This document shows, one piece after another, positions 15,403-26,556 of a stretch of DNA of 64,000 nt (position 1 is the first letter of the stretch; each line of letters opens with the position of its first letter). Below the pieces are notes generated by a model. That model worked only from the letters and a program-made list of their open reading frames with translations. It was not told the origin of the DNA and ran no database searches. The stretch is from Phycisphaerae bacterium (GTDB taxonomy: Bacteria; Planctomycetota; Phycisphaerae; UBA1845; PWPN01): assembly GCA_018003015.1 (NCBI GenBank), contig JAGNEZ010000035.1, positions 1 through 64,000 of the forward strand. Direction: 5' to 3'. Made by a program: the position numbers and the translations under genes.

Positions 15403-16335
15403 CTACGGACCCCGGGTGGCGGCGACGACAAGGTCGGAGAGCCGGGCGGAGGCGAGCCTGACAGCCTCAGGTGAACGGTCGCATCCCAGCCATCGGCGGC
15501 CAAGGCGACGGGCAACTGCCAGGGTCGTGCCGCTTCCGCAGAAGAAATCCGCGACCAGATCTCCCGGGTCGCTGCTGGCTTGGATCACCCGCTCGAGAAG
15601 GCTCTCCGGCTTCTGTGTGGGGTAGCCGGTTCGCTCCCGGGCCACGGTGGACAGGAACGGGAGTTCCCACACATCGGTCATCGCCGGTCCTTCGGGATGG
15701 AAATACAGCCGGCCGGAACGGGTCTTCTTGTAGGGTCGTCCGGTCTCATCGTGATTGAGCCCGTCAGTGCGGTAGGCTCCCTCGCGCATGACGCGGAACT
15801 TGTGACGATTTCGCTCTCGGGTGTACGCCAGGAGCGAGTCGTGCTTTCGGGCGAACCACCGGTGGCTGCGGCCACCCGTGCGGTAGGACCAGATGATCTC
15901 GTTGAGAAAGTGGTCGTAGCCGAATACCTCATCCAACAGAACCTTCACGTAGTGGACCGCGTGCCAGTCCAGGTGAACGTAGACACTGCCGGTGGGTTTG
16001 AGCAACCGCCGCATCTCTGTGAGTCGTGGCCTCAGGAAGTCCAGAAAGGCCGTCAGGCCGCCATGCCATCGGTCATGGAAACTCTGCCGGCCGTTTCGGT
16101 GCGTCTGTAGCTTGCCGGTGAAGAAGGGCGGATCAGCGTAGATCAGATCGATGCTTGCTGAAGGGAGGCCGACCATGAAGTCCAGGTTGTCGGCCAGGAC
16201 GATTCGCCCACCCAGAGCGGGACTCTTCTCGCTTCGCGATTCCGGCCTTGCCCCACCGTGGTCCACCGCCTCAACATCATCCGGGCGGCGGGCCGGCTCA
16301 GATTCAGAGGATCTCTGATCTGGGGACGATGCCAA
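15403..16335 (-). CDS. Orphan DNA adenine-type methyltransferase (beta class)
   Basis: 310 residues. The catalytic motif DPPF lies near residue 70 and precedes the AdoMet-binding motif FFCGSGTT near 268, the beta-class order. DPPF points to N6-adenine methylation. GYPTQKPESLLERVI before the AdoMet motif is typical of this class. Residues 1-40 are polar and probably disordered, so a later start is possible. The first codons overlap the end of the upstream regulator gene by 32 bases, implying co-transcription. No restriction endonuclease is nearby, so a regulatory or housekeeping methylase is likelier than a restriction-modification system. Confidence 0.85.
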   Translation of the reverse strand: MASSPDQRSSESEPARRPDDVEAVDHGGARPESRSEKSPALGGRIVLADNLDFMVGLPSASIDLIYADPPFFTGKLQTHRNGRQSFHDRWHGGLTAFLDFLRPRLTEMRRLLKPTGSVYVHLDWHAVHYVKVLLDEVFGYDHFLNEIIWSYRTGGRSHRWFARKHDSLLAYTRERNRHKFRVMREGAYRTDGLNHDETGRPYKKTRSGRLYFHPEGPAMTDVWELPFLSTVARERTGYPTQKPESLLERVIQASSDPGDLVADFFCGSGTTLAVARRLGRRWLGCDRSPEAVRLASARLSDLVVAATRGP

Positions 16336-17749
16336 GCGCGTCCATCCTGCGATACAACCGACTTCGTGAGATTCCCAGCAATCGGGCCGCTAGACTACGC
16401 TGACTTCCGGTCTTACGCAAGGCCGTCAGAATGGCCTGGCGCTCATAATCGGCCAGGAGATTGTCCAGGGGCGTGATCCCGGTAACCGGGCCCTTGTTCA
16501 AGCCTGAACGACGGGCCACACTCGCCAGATCGATGTCTTCGCGCTGCAATGAGTCGCCCGAGCCGCGGGTCATGGCCGCTTCAATCGCATTGCGCAACTC
16601 CTGGGCATTCCCGGGCCAGTCATAATCGTTGAGCGCTTCCCACGCCTCAGGAGAGATGGTCCGGATCTGACGGTTGCTGTGTGGGTTGAGCTCTCGCACG
16701 AACTGATCGACGAGAACCGGGATGTCTTCCTTCCTGGCTCGCAGCGGGGGGATCTCGATGGACAGCACGCTGAGCCGGCCGAGCAGATCATCGCGGAGCG
16801 TGTTCTGGTTGCGGATTTCGCTCAACGTCCGGCTGGTCGAGGCAATCAGACGCAGACGTGCCGGGACCGCTTCGACGCTTCCCACCGATCGAACGGCGCC
16901 TTCCTCTAGAGTCTTGAGCAGTTTGACCTGGCAGCTCTCGGGCAATTCGTCCACACCCTCGACGAACAGTGTGCCACCGTCAGCCGCCCCGCACAGGCCG
17001 GCGGCTGACAAGCCGATGGTCCCAGGTGGGGCATGTCCCTCACCGAAGAGTTCGCTTTCGATCAGGTGCCGAGGTGTGGCCGCCACGCACATGGTGACAA
17101 ACGGGCCTTCTCTCTGAAGACCATTGAAGTGGATGGTCCGGGCAACCATCTCCTTGCCGGTGCCCGGCTCGCCGCTGATCAGCACCGGGCTGCTGCCGGT
17201 ACAGGCCGATTGGACCTTCTCGAGAACCCCCTGCATGCCCGGTGAGCGGGAGACGACGCCTTCGAAGCCGTATCGGTGCCGCATCTGGTCGCGGAGTTGT
17301 TCCACTTGCTCCCGCAGTCCCTGAATGGTCTTCTCCCAGCGATCCTCGCGGGCCTTGCTTTCGGTCGCGTCGCGCATGATCCCGATGACATGTCCGGGTC
17401 CCCCGCCGTCCTTGCGGAGTGGGGTGTAGATCGTCTCAACCCAGCGTTCGCGACCGTTGCGGGACGAGATGCGCATCAGCTGGCGCACGGCGCCGGGCTT
17501 CCCCTCGGACAGTTGCTTGGCCGGGCACAGGCCAGCGGACAGGATCCGCCCTTGCGAGTCGCGGCATTCCAGCAAGTCGCTGCAGGCATGCGTGCCGGAG
17601 AACATCTCATTCCGTTGGAGCCCGGTGAGGGCTTCGAAGGCCTGGTTGACGAAGACAAACCGCTGCTGGTCGTCAAGGACGAACACACCATCCTGAGTGC
17701 TCTCCATCACACGTTCCAGCGCGAGCCGTTCGATGGTTTGAGGTGTCAT
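16304..17749 (-). CDS. PAS-AAA+-Fis regulator resembling sigma-54 activators, motifs degenerate
   Basis: 481 residues. Residues about 10-130 form a PAS sensor with its PAC tail, followed by a short coiled coil (about 133-155), an AAA+ domain (about 160-395) and a C-terminal Fis-type helix-turn-helix (SLAARLLGISRSRLYRRM). Walker A GEPGTGKE is intact near 191. The sigma-54 contact loop, normally GAFTGA after ELFG, reads HAPPGTIG, and Walker B, normally GGTLFLDE, reads GGTLFVEG. Both changes should impair sigma-54 remodelling and ATP hydrolysis. It may therefore work as an ordinary DNA-binding regulator, like TyrR or HupR-type relatives. The adjacent methyltransferase overlaps its end. Confidence 0.85.
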   Translation of the reverse strand: MTPQTIERLALERVMESTQDGVFVLDDQQRFVFVNQAFEALTGLQRNEMFSGTHACSDLLECRDSQGRILSAGLCPAKQLSEGKPGAVRQLMRISSRNGRERWVETIYTPLRKDGGGPGHVIGIMRDATESKAREDRWEKTIQGLREQVEQLRDQMRHRYGFEGVVSRSPGMQGVLEKVQSACTGSSPVLISGEPGTGKEMVARTIHFNGLQREGPFVTMCVAATPRHLIESELFGEGHAPPGTIGLSAAGLCGAADGGTLFVEGVDELPESCQVKLLKTLEEGAVRSVGSVEAVPARLRLIASTSRTLSEIRNQNTLRDDLLGRLSVLSIEIPPLRARKEDIPVLVDQFVRELNPHSNRQIRTISPEAWEALNDYDWPGNAQELRNAIEAAMTRGSGDSLQREDIDLASVARRSGLNKGPVTGITPLDNLLADYERQAILTALRKTGSQRSLAARLLGISRSRLYRRMDALGIVPRSEIL

Positions 17750-17910
17750 GAGCAGGTCCCCTGGAAAAGACCATTACGGTTTCGACCTGTTGAGATTCTA
17801 GGCGCGCCCCGGCCATGGACGAGGGAAAAACCGAGATGACCCACAACGGGGACAGGACTCGCTCCGATGGACTCAAAGGGGGCTCTTTGGTCGATGCCCT
17901 AAGGCGGTTT

Positions 17911-17928
17911 CCCGACGTCCTCGTCGGG
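17911..17928 (-). terminator. Hairpin directly after the URO-D-family gene
   Basis: A perfect seven-base-pair stem (CCCGACG / CGTCGGG) with a four-base loop begins immediately after the TAA of the minus-strand gene. It lacks a T-run on the minus strand, so it is a weak or Rho-assisted transcript end at best. Confidence 0.35.
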
Positions 17929-19020
17929 TTATCGACGTCCGTTGAAGCGATGGACAGTCTCGATCATGGCCAGAAAGTGGTCGGCAGGGATGTAATTGGG
18001 TATGGAATTCCCAGAGCCGCAGGCGTAGCCGCCCGCCGGGGCGCAGGTATCCAGAATCTGGCGCGTTCGGCGGATAATCTCCGTTTCGTCCCGGCGGGCC
18101 AGGATGTCGATGTCCACACCACCGATCGCCGCCAGTCTGCCGCGCCATGCTCGGGCAAACTCCTCGACGGGCTGAATCACATCCTCGAAACTGTGTTTGC
18201 CGTCAATGCCCACGGAGTCAACCAGCTCCGGCATCACGCACTTGAGATTGCCGCAGGAATGCAGCAGAAAAGGCTTGTTGTAGCGGTGGGCCAGGTCGAC
18301 GTACCGACGATACCACGGGAAGATGTACGCTCGGAGGTCCGCGGCGCTGATCATCGTGTTGGTCTTGTAGCCCAAGTCGTCCCCCATCCAGAGGATCGGC
18401 ACGCTGTCCGTGCGACACCACACCTCGAAGCAGTCATGGAGCAAACGGCCGACCCGGTCCACAACCTCGCGAACTAGGCCAGGTGCGTCGTACAGGGCGA
18501 GCATGAAGCTCTCCAGCCCCATCAGCCAACTGCTCCATTCGAAGACCCCGCTGCAGTAGCCGATGCAGGCCATGCCATCGGGAAGCAGGCGGAGTGTCTC
18601 TTCGACCGGGCCGAAATCGACGTCTGCCACCGTCGGCCATGGGTAGCGATCGAGATCCTCGGCGGTCTGGATCGGCCCGCGGTGCTCGTTTTGCCATACC
18701 CGCTGTCCCCGGTTCAGCTCGGCCGTGTCCGCGGCCTTGTCCTTGAATGTGTTGAACGGGATGGCCGTCCGAAGCCGGAAGGCGTCAAAACCCAGGCGGT
18801 GCATGAGGCCGACGGACTGTCTCAGGGACCTGTCGCGGAGTTCCGATGGACCGTTCTTCGACCACGGCACGTAGGGCTCCCCCAGCAAGGCGGACATGAC
18901 CTCGTCGTCAAGCTTAAGTTCCAGGAAAGGGATCCGCTCCGGCCGTTCCCGACGCAGGACTGCCAGCAGGTGGTGGATGTTCGGATCTGGTTTGGGCAGA
19001 CGCTCGACGCGATCGATCAT
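17929..19020 (-). CDS. Uroporphyrinogen-decarboxylase-family (URO-D/MtaA-like) protein
   Basis: 363 residues of the URO-D superfamily, a TIM barrel shared by heme biosynthesis decarboxylases and by corrinoid/coenzyme-M-type methyltransferases. Seen here are RRERPERIPFLEL at the N-terminus, GVFEWSSWLMG mid-protein, and LLHSCGNLKCVMPELVDSVGIDGKHSFED towards the C-terminus, where His-x-Cys could bind zinc. True HemE has a different N-terminal RP motif and substrate aspartate context, so this is more likely one of the many uncharacterised planctomycete paralogues. The corrinoid-activation protein at 1040-1732 makes a methyltransferase role conceivable but unproven. Confidence 0.8.
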   Translation of the reverse strand: MIDRVERLPKPDPNIHHLLAVLRRERPERIPFLELKLDDEVMSALLGEPYVPWSKNGPSELRDRSLRQSVGLMHRLGFDAFRLRTAIPFNTFKDKAADTAELNRGQRVWQNEHRGPIQTAEDLDRYPWPTVADVDFGPVEETLRLLPDGMACIGYCSGVFEWSSWLMGLESFMLALYDAPGLVREVVDRVGRLLHDCFEVWCRTDSVPILWMGDDLGYKTNTMISAADLRAYIFPWYRRYVDLAHRYNKPFLLHSCGNLKCVMPELVDSVGIDGKHSFEDVIQPVEEFARAWRGRLAAIGGVDIDILARRDETEIIRRTRQILDTCAPAGGYACGSGNSIPNYIPADHFLAMIETVHRFNGRR

Positions 19021-19154
19021 GAGGCACCTCTGCGGACAAGAGCCTCCGGCTGACGTCGGGCATGATACAGTCTGGGTGTGGCTTGCTCCAAACGCGAACT
19101 TTTACCCGGGCTGTGGCACAATAGGGATGGGCTGGGAAGAGGCAGAGGTGGTTG

Positions 19155-19655
19155 GTGAACCCGGAACGTCTCCAGATCGAGACGCTGTGGCATACCTGTG
19201 CGGTCAGGGTGCGGCGATTCCTACGCCGTAGCATGGGTGACCACGAGACGGCCGACGATCTCCTGGGGCAAACGTTCCTCGAGGCGGCCCGCTCGTGGCA
19301 TCGCTTTACCGGACGGGGTAACCGGGAGGCATGGCTGTTCGGGATTGCCCGGAACCTGTCGCGGCGGGCCCACCGATCGGGTCGCTTGCGGCGGACGGAA
19401 CCGCTCACGCACGAGCCGCCGGCTCGCCCGGAGACGGAGTCGGAGGACTTGTCCGATGAGCTGGGTCGGATGAGAGCAGCGATCGCCCGGCTGCCCGACA
19501 AGCTCCGTGAGACCCTCACCTACCGTCTGGCCGACGGGATGAGCTACGACGAGATTGCCGCGGCCCTCGGTATCCCGGTTGGAACGGTTCGGAGCCGTCT
19601 GCACGATGCCGTACGCCGGTTACGGGAACAACTGACCGATGAGGAACAGGAGTGA
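19155..19655 (+). CDS. ECF-type RNA polymerase sigma factor
   Basis: 166 residues. The GTG at 19155 has GAGGTG upstream; a TTG one codon earlier is also possible. Region 2 covers about residues 10-75 (HETADDLLGQTFLEAARSW, AWLFGIARNLSRR). Region 4 covers about 100-160 (LPDKLRETLTYRLADGMSYDEIAAALGIPVGTVRSRLHDAVRRLRE), a clear helix-turn-helix for the -35 element. It should direct transcription of a small regulon. The next gene, six bases downstream, is its probable anti-sigma factor, and the third gene starts close behind, so all three form an operon. Confidence 0.9.
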   Translation: MNPERLQIETLWHTCAVRVRRFLRRSMGDHETADDLLGQTFLEAARSWHRFTGRGNREAWLFGIARNLSRRAHRSGRLRRTEPLTHEPPARPETESEDLSDELGRMRAAIARLPDKLRETLTYRLADGMSYDEIAAALGIPVGTVRSRLHDAVRRLREQLTDEEQE

Positions 19656-19661
19656 TTTGAG

Positions 19662-20186
19662 ATGGAACGACACCACATCGAAAGCCTCGTGGCCGATCAG
19701 GCCCTCGGCGAGTTGTCCGTACCGGCCTCCTGGCTACTGGAACGTTATCTGGCCGAGCATCCGGAATATGCGCGTGAGGTTGACCAGATGAGGCGCACGA
19801 TTCGGCTGGCCAAGTCGGCCCTGCTGACCGCTCAGCCCGCGGAGAGCCCGCTGCCGTCGATGCCTCGTTTGCATCCCCGGGGCTGGACGGTGCGGATGCG
19901 GAATGTCGCCTGGCCGGCGGCGTGTGCGGCCTGTCTGATGCTGGGCTGGTTCTTGCGGCCCACCGCTCCGACCGCGAGTCAGACCGTCAATCAGGCCAAC
20001 TCGGTTGTGAAGCGCGAGGGACAGGTCGGTTCGGAGCGTCCTTCGACCATGGTTGTGGCGGGGGCGGCTGACGAGCAGTTCTGGTCGGTTCGTTCCTGGG
20101 TCGAGCGCAGCTCGCGTTCATCCAAGGGGACGGCGGGTGCGTCGGCGATCGTGTGGAAGGCTCCCTTTCAGGTTGCATCAAATTGA
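19662..20186 (+). CDS. Putative membrane anti-sigma factor
   Basis: 174 residues encoded right after the ECF sigma gene. The cytosolic N-terminal 75 residues are helical (LVADQALGELSVPASWLLERYLAEHPEYAREVDQM in outline), resembling the sigma-binding part of anti-sigma factors but lacking the HxxxCxxC zinc motif. One membrane segment (about residues 84-100, AWPAACAACLMLGWFL) leads to a short exported tail rich in Ser and Arg. The assignment rests mainly on gene order and topology. Confidence 0.65.
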   Translation: MERHHIESLVADQALGELSVPASWLLERYLAEHPEYAREVDQMRRTIRLAKSALLTAQPAESPLPSMPRLHPRGWTVRMRNVAWPAACAACLMLGWFLRPTAPTASQTVNQANSVVKREGQVGSERPSTMVVAGAADEQFWSVRSWVERSSRSSKGTAGASAIVWKAPFQVASN

Positions 20187-20194
20187 GGTGCGGT

Positions 20195-21655
20195 ATGGAT
20201 CGGAAACGACTTGCGGCGGTCCTCGTGATCGCCTGTACGGTTTGGCCTGGTTGTCTTCCCGAGAAGCGGGTGGTTTGGTCGCGTGACGGCTCGCGTGCGA
20301 TGGTCCGGGCCGGTGGGGATCGCTTGGTCCTGCTCGACGGTCCGACACTGACCCCACGCGATTCCGGCCTGCCGGTCCTGGGCATGGATTGGCTGCCGGA
20401 GGTGAACGGAACGCCCCGGGCGGTTCTGCTCAAGCGGCACGACTACACCACCTGGGATTCGCTCAAGTCTAATCTGTCTTCCGACGAGGTACGCAAGGTC
20501 GCCGCCGCCGCGAAGGACCTGGGCGATCAGTTCATGGCTTTTCAGGGTCCCACGGATCAGTTCAAGCTCAAGGACGATTCCCTGCTCAATGACGGGGTCT
20601 GCGCAGATGCGGCCCTGCTTTGTCTTCGGGACACGGCCACACCGGAGCTGAAAGCCAAGTTCGGTGGCAAATGGGGTGAACTGGGCGAGCCGAAGGCCTA
20701 CACTGCCGAGGTCACGGTAATCGCGGATGTCGGCAAGCAGGCGGACTCGGGGCAGGTGCTCGACACCTTCCTGGTTTCGGGGCGAGTCCCGGTGGCCGCT
20801 GATCCGACCGGTCGAACACTGGCCTTGTTGCTTCCGCGTCCCGACCAGTCCTTGGCCGACGCTCAGCCCGCGTATGCCCTGGCTGTCTGCGATCTCACCC
20901 GGCCCAAGTCCTTGAGCGTCGTCGACGAGCGCGTGGGCATGGGTGTGGCCTGGAGCGGCGACGGACGGCAGATCGCCTACTTCCGCTACGTAGGCGACCC
21001 ACCCAAAGAACGCAAGCCCGACGGCGCCTCTCGGCTGGGGCACCTGACAGTGCGGGACATCTCCTGGACGGAGGTGGATGGCAAGCCGGTGGCCCAAGCA
21101 GGCGCACCGAAGCAAGTGGGCGTCCTGTTCAATTCACTGGCCGGACTTCAGTACACGCCCGACGGCAATCTGATCTTCGCGGCTCTGCCGATGACACTGC
21201 CCGCCACCACCGAGGATATGCCTCAACGATGGACGTTGTTTCGGTGGGATCCTCGATTTCCCGCGACCGTCAGCCGTGTGCTGGACAGCGAGACCACCGA
21301 TTGGTTCGCACAGCCAAACCAGATGTGGTTGTTTGCCATGAGCCCCAGCAGTCGGCGGGTCCTCCTGGCTGGCGACAAGGACTCCAGGAAACTGTACGTC
21401 TACGATTCCAGGTCGGGGCGGCGGGTCATCGTGGAGGGCGTTGAATGGGACGAACACGGGATCCAGCCCACTTGGCGGAATGAAGATCAGTTCTGCGCTG
21501 TCGTCGTGGCGGGCAACGAGAGTGGCTCGCCCGGTCGAAGAGAACTGGTGTTGTTCGCAATCGATTCGTCCGGGCAGGTCAAGGCGGCTTCGTGTCCGAG
21601 CAGGGATTGGCCGCTCGAGTGGACCAGGGACTGGCTGGAGACAGAATCGAAATAG
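20195..21655 (+). CDS. TolB-like beta-propeller lipoprotein
   Basis: 486 residues. The ATG at 20195 follows GAGGTG and begins a lipoprotein signal (MDRKRLAAVLVIAC, lipobox WPGC). The mature protein has repeated blades with WSRDGSRAMV, WSGDGRQIAYFRYV and LQYTPDGNLIFAA, typical of WD40-like/TolB propellers. A region about residues 85-170 is charged and probably inserted. It is anchored outside the inner membrane and is the third gene of the ECF operon, so it may sense or respond to the same envelope signal. The exact role is not known. Confidence 0.75.
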   Translation: MDRKRLAAVLVIACTVWPGCLPEKRVVWSRDGSRAMVRAGGDRLVLLDGPTLTPRDSGLPVLGMDWLPEVNGTPRAVLLKRHDYTTWDSLKSNLSSDEVRKVAAAAKDLGDQFMAFQGPTDQFKLKDDSLLNDGVCADAALLCLRDTATPELKAKFGGKWGELGEPKAYTAEVTVIADVGKQADSGQVLDTFLVSGRVPVAADPTGRTLALLLPRPDQSLADAQPAYALAVCDLTRPKSLSVVDERVGMGVAWSGDGRQIAYFRYVGDPPKERKPDGASRLGHLTVRDISWTEVDGKPVAQAGAPKQVGVLFNSLAGLQYTPDGNLIFAALPMTLPATTEDMPQRWTLFRWDPRFPATVSRVLDSETTDWFAQPNQMWLFAMSPSSRRVLLAGDKDSRKLYVYDSRSGRRVIVEGVEWDEHGIQPTWRNEDQFCAVVVAGNESGSPGRRELVLFAIDSSGQVKAASCPSRDWPLEWTRDWLETESK

Positions 21656-21695
21656 TCATCACCGAAAACCGACCGCTAAAAGCTGAAGGCTCTTT

Positions 21696-22316
21696 CTACT
21701 TCCCGAAGTACTGCTGGCACGCGGCCTGGTTTGGGAAGAGCCCCACCCCAACGAGTTCACTGCACCGGCCGTTGGGCCCGGTCAGCGGATTGGCACGCGG
21801 GGCAAGGAGGTTGCTTGCCCGAGCCAGGCCGAGGCCGGTGGCCAGCCCTCGCTGCAGGCCCGGCTGGCCGACCACGGCGGTCAGCGTGCGCGGTTGGGGG
21901 GCCCCAAGGCCGGCTAGGCCGCTGCCCCCCAGGGGTGTACCCGGCGCGGCTGCGGTCACGCTTGATTGCGACAGTTCTTTACCAGCGCTGGTGACATTCG
22001 GGGCAGCGGAACTGAGGGCCAGAGCCGCGAGGAGGCTCAACTGCTGGGCACGAGAGCCCGGCACGGTGTAGGGCACCCGGCCCTTGGGTCGAGTGCTGGC
22101 CGGCTGGGTCGCCGCCAAGTCCGAGGATGCCGGCTGGGTCGCCGCGCCTCGCGGGTCGGATTGGTCCGCAATGAGCCTGGCATGGCCCTGCTCCACGCCA
22201 CGCGACAGGTTGATCGTCGAGCGGTGGAACAGCAGTGCCGCCTCTTGCTGACAGCCGAACGACAGCAGCAGGGGGATGCCGCAGATCAGAACCGCATAAG
22301 GCGATGAAAGTCTCAT
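21696..22316 (-). CDS. Hypothetical lipoprotein with Ala/Gly/Pro-rich body
   Basis: 206 residues. The ATG at 22316 has AGAAGGA eight bases upstream and starts a lipoprotein signal (MRLSSPYAVLICGIPLLL, lipobox SFGC). The middle is low-complexity, including the repeated unit AATQPAS, and contains a helix (QLSLLAALALSS). The end, NGRCSELVGVGLF, is more ordered and has two further cysteines. No family recognised. It lies 34 bases after the outer-membrane barrel gene on the same strand, so the two are probably co-transcribed. Confidence 0.65.
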   Translation of the reverse strand: MRLSSPYAVLICGIPLLLSFGCQQEAALLFHRSTINLSRGVEQGHARLIADQSDPRGAATQPASSDLAATQPASTRPKGRVPYTVPGSRAQQLSLLAALALSSAAPNVTSAGKELSQSSVTAAAPGTPLGGSGLAGLGAPQPRTLTAVVGQPGLQRGLATGLGLARASNLLAPRANPLTGPNGRCSELVGVGLFPNQAACQQYFGK

Positions 22317-22350
22317 AGTCAGTTCCTTCTTCCTGTGCATCACGCCGCCG

Positions 22351-23700
22351 CTACCACGTCCACTGAAGCTGGGCTCCGTACACCACCTTGTCGTAGGTGT
22401 AGGGCTCGGCCCAGTCGCTCGTGAGCAGGTTCGAGCGGGCGTCCATCCAGTTGATGATGCCATGCAAGGTCAGTTCGCCCCAATCGGGGTGGTCGAGGAT
22501 CTTCTGAGATACTGTGAAGGCATAGGTCGTAATCTGGTCATCACGCCGGCGGCTGTAGCGATCGAGCAGGCTCCAGTGGCGATAGTCGCCGAGCTGCCAG
22601 TTCACGTTGAACCGGAGAACAAGTTCCTTGTCCGGCAGGATGAGATAATCATTGGGTGACAGGGGGTTCAGCAGCGGCAGGTTCGCTCCGAGGTAGAAGT
22701 TGTGATCGGTACGGTCGAACTCGCGACCCTCGGTCGCCACGCCATCCAGGCGGTAGCCAAGCGATAGATCGCCGGTTCGTTGCGTCCGGGGCAAGGGATG
22801 GTACTTCACACTCTGTTCGACGCCGACGGAGTGGACCAGACCGTCGCGATCATACTCCGGCTCGGTGGGGTAAAGGAATTCCTGGCCGTTCAGCTGATAG
22901 AAGACGCCGGTCTCGTTCAGCCAAACGGGGCTGTTTGTCGGCTGCCAGTGATAACGCAGGCCAGGGGTCAGCGCATGGTTGGACAGAAATGACTCGTTGC
23001 CCAGTAGACTGATGTCGTAGTCATACTGGAGACTCAGCTCCCACCGCTCGGCGAGCATGCGGGCGTAACGAATGCTGGTTCCGTAGTCCTGGTAGTTGAA
23101 CTCCTCGACCGAGAAATTCCAGACATGGCCGAGCCGGCCGCCGATCGTCAGCAGTTCGTCGCGCCTGGTCACCGGGGCGTAGTGGACGTCCACCATCTGG
23201 CCGAACTTGCCGTCCGGCCGGCCGGAGGTGATGCCAAGGGTACTGCCCGTGCTGCCCAGAAAGCTGACGTTGGTGTCGTACGCCAGGCCAACCTGGTAGT
23301 CCAGCCGGAGCACCTGCCGCCGAGCCTCCCGGCGATGGCGGCCAATGGCTTCGGTCAATTGGGGATCGGGATTGCCGAACTCCGCGAGGAGGTCCGTTGC
23401 CCGGTCAAAGTTCTCCATGGCCGGATGAATGTTGCCCAGGTTGTGCTCGGCCAGCCCCCGGTAGAACCACAGCCAGGGGTTCTGCGGTTCGAGTCGTTCG
23501 GCCTGGTCCAAGGCGGCCATCGCGGCCCGGGGCCGGCCTTCACGAATCAACTCGACAGCCGCGTCCAGCAGACTCTGAACAGATGGCGCAGTCTCCCACG
23601 AGTTCCGCGCGGTCGGCTCACGAGAAGTACCGGCCAAGTCGCTGCCGGCCGCCGCGCTGCAGAGTGCCAAGCCGAGCAGAACGCGATGAGCTACGTGCAC
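22351..23700 (-). CDS. TPR and outer-membrane beta-barrel protein
   Basis: About 449 residues. An ATG at 23709 touches its AAGGGAGG site with no spacer, so I prefer the GTG at 23700, nine bases away. Residues 1-25 are a signal peptide. Two or three TPR helices follow (LLDAAVELIREGRPRAAMAALDQAERL, FYRGLAEHNLGNIHPAMENFDRA in outline). From about residue 130 the sequence alternates aromatic and polar residues as in transmembrane strands, and it ends in QLQWTW, with a terminal aromatic as outer-membrane proteins need for BAM recognition. The layout resembles surface-protein export modifiers (Slam/DUF560-like). That is an analogy, not a firm family call. Confidence 0.72.
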   Translation of the reverse strand: MHVAHRVLLGLALCSAAAGSDLAGTSREPTARNSWETAPSVQSLLDAAVELIREGRPRAAMAALDQAERLEPQNPWLWFYRGLAEHNLGNIHPAMENFDRATDLLAEFGNPDPQLTEAIGRHRREARRQVLRLDYQVGLAYDTNVSFLGSTGSTLGITSGRPDGKFGQMVDVHYAPVTRRDELLTIGGRLGHVWNFSVEEFNYQDYGTSIRYARMLAERWELSLQYDYDISLLGNESFLSNHALTPGLRYHWQPTNSPVWLNETGVFYQLNGQEFLYPTEPEYDRDGLVHSVGVEQSVKYHPLPRTQRTGDLSLGYRLDGVATEGREFDRTDHNFYLGANLPLLNPLSPNDYLILPDKELVLRFNVNWQLGDYRHWSLLDRYSRRRDDQITTYAFTVSQKILDHPDWGELTLHGIINWMDARSNLLTSDWAEPYTYDKVVYGAQLQWTW

Positions 23701-23902
23701 CGGTGTCATCCTCCCTTGGCGTCAGTCGGGCTCTTCGGGGGGGTATGATACACCATCGTGCCGCCTGTCAAAATGGCAGAACTGCAAGAAATGCTTTTCC
23801 AGGACTCGTTTGCCGGCCCCCAAACGCCCCTTTCTCTGGTACGCGGTTTGATTCCTCCCCTGCCTGGGGCCGCCGAGGCGGCTCCGAAGGTGAGGTCTTG
23901 CC

Positions 23903-26506
<2,604 letters not shown>

Positions 26507-26556
26507 GGGACCACCCGCCGCAAACTCACCGGCCGCTGTCATCGGGGATCGCCGGC

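Noticed and set aside
19100-19140. TGGCAC near the ECF gene as a sigma-54 promoter
   Set aside because: No GC at the -12 position with correct spacing.
23744-23771. TTGACA and TATCAT on the minus strand as promoter of the outer-membrane barrel gene
   Set aside because: The boxes are good, but only 15 bases apart, too short for a normal sigma-70 promoter; left unannotated.
23710-23902. CIRCE or heat-shock operator before clpB
   Set aside because: No TTAGCACTC-N9-GAGTGCTAA repeat or close variant is present.
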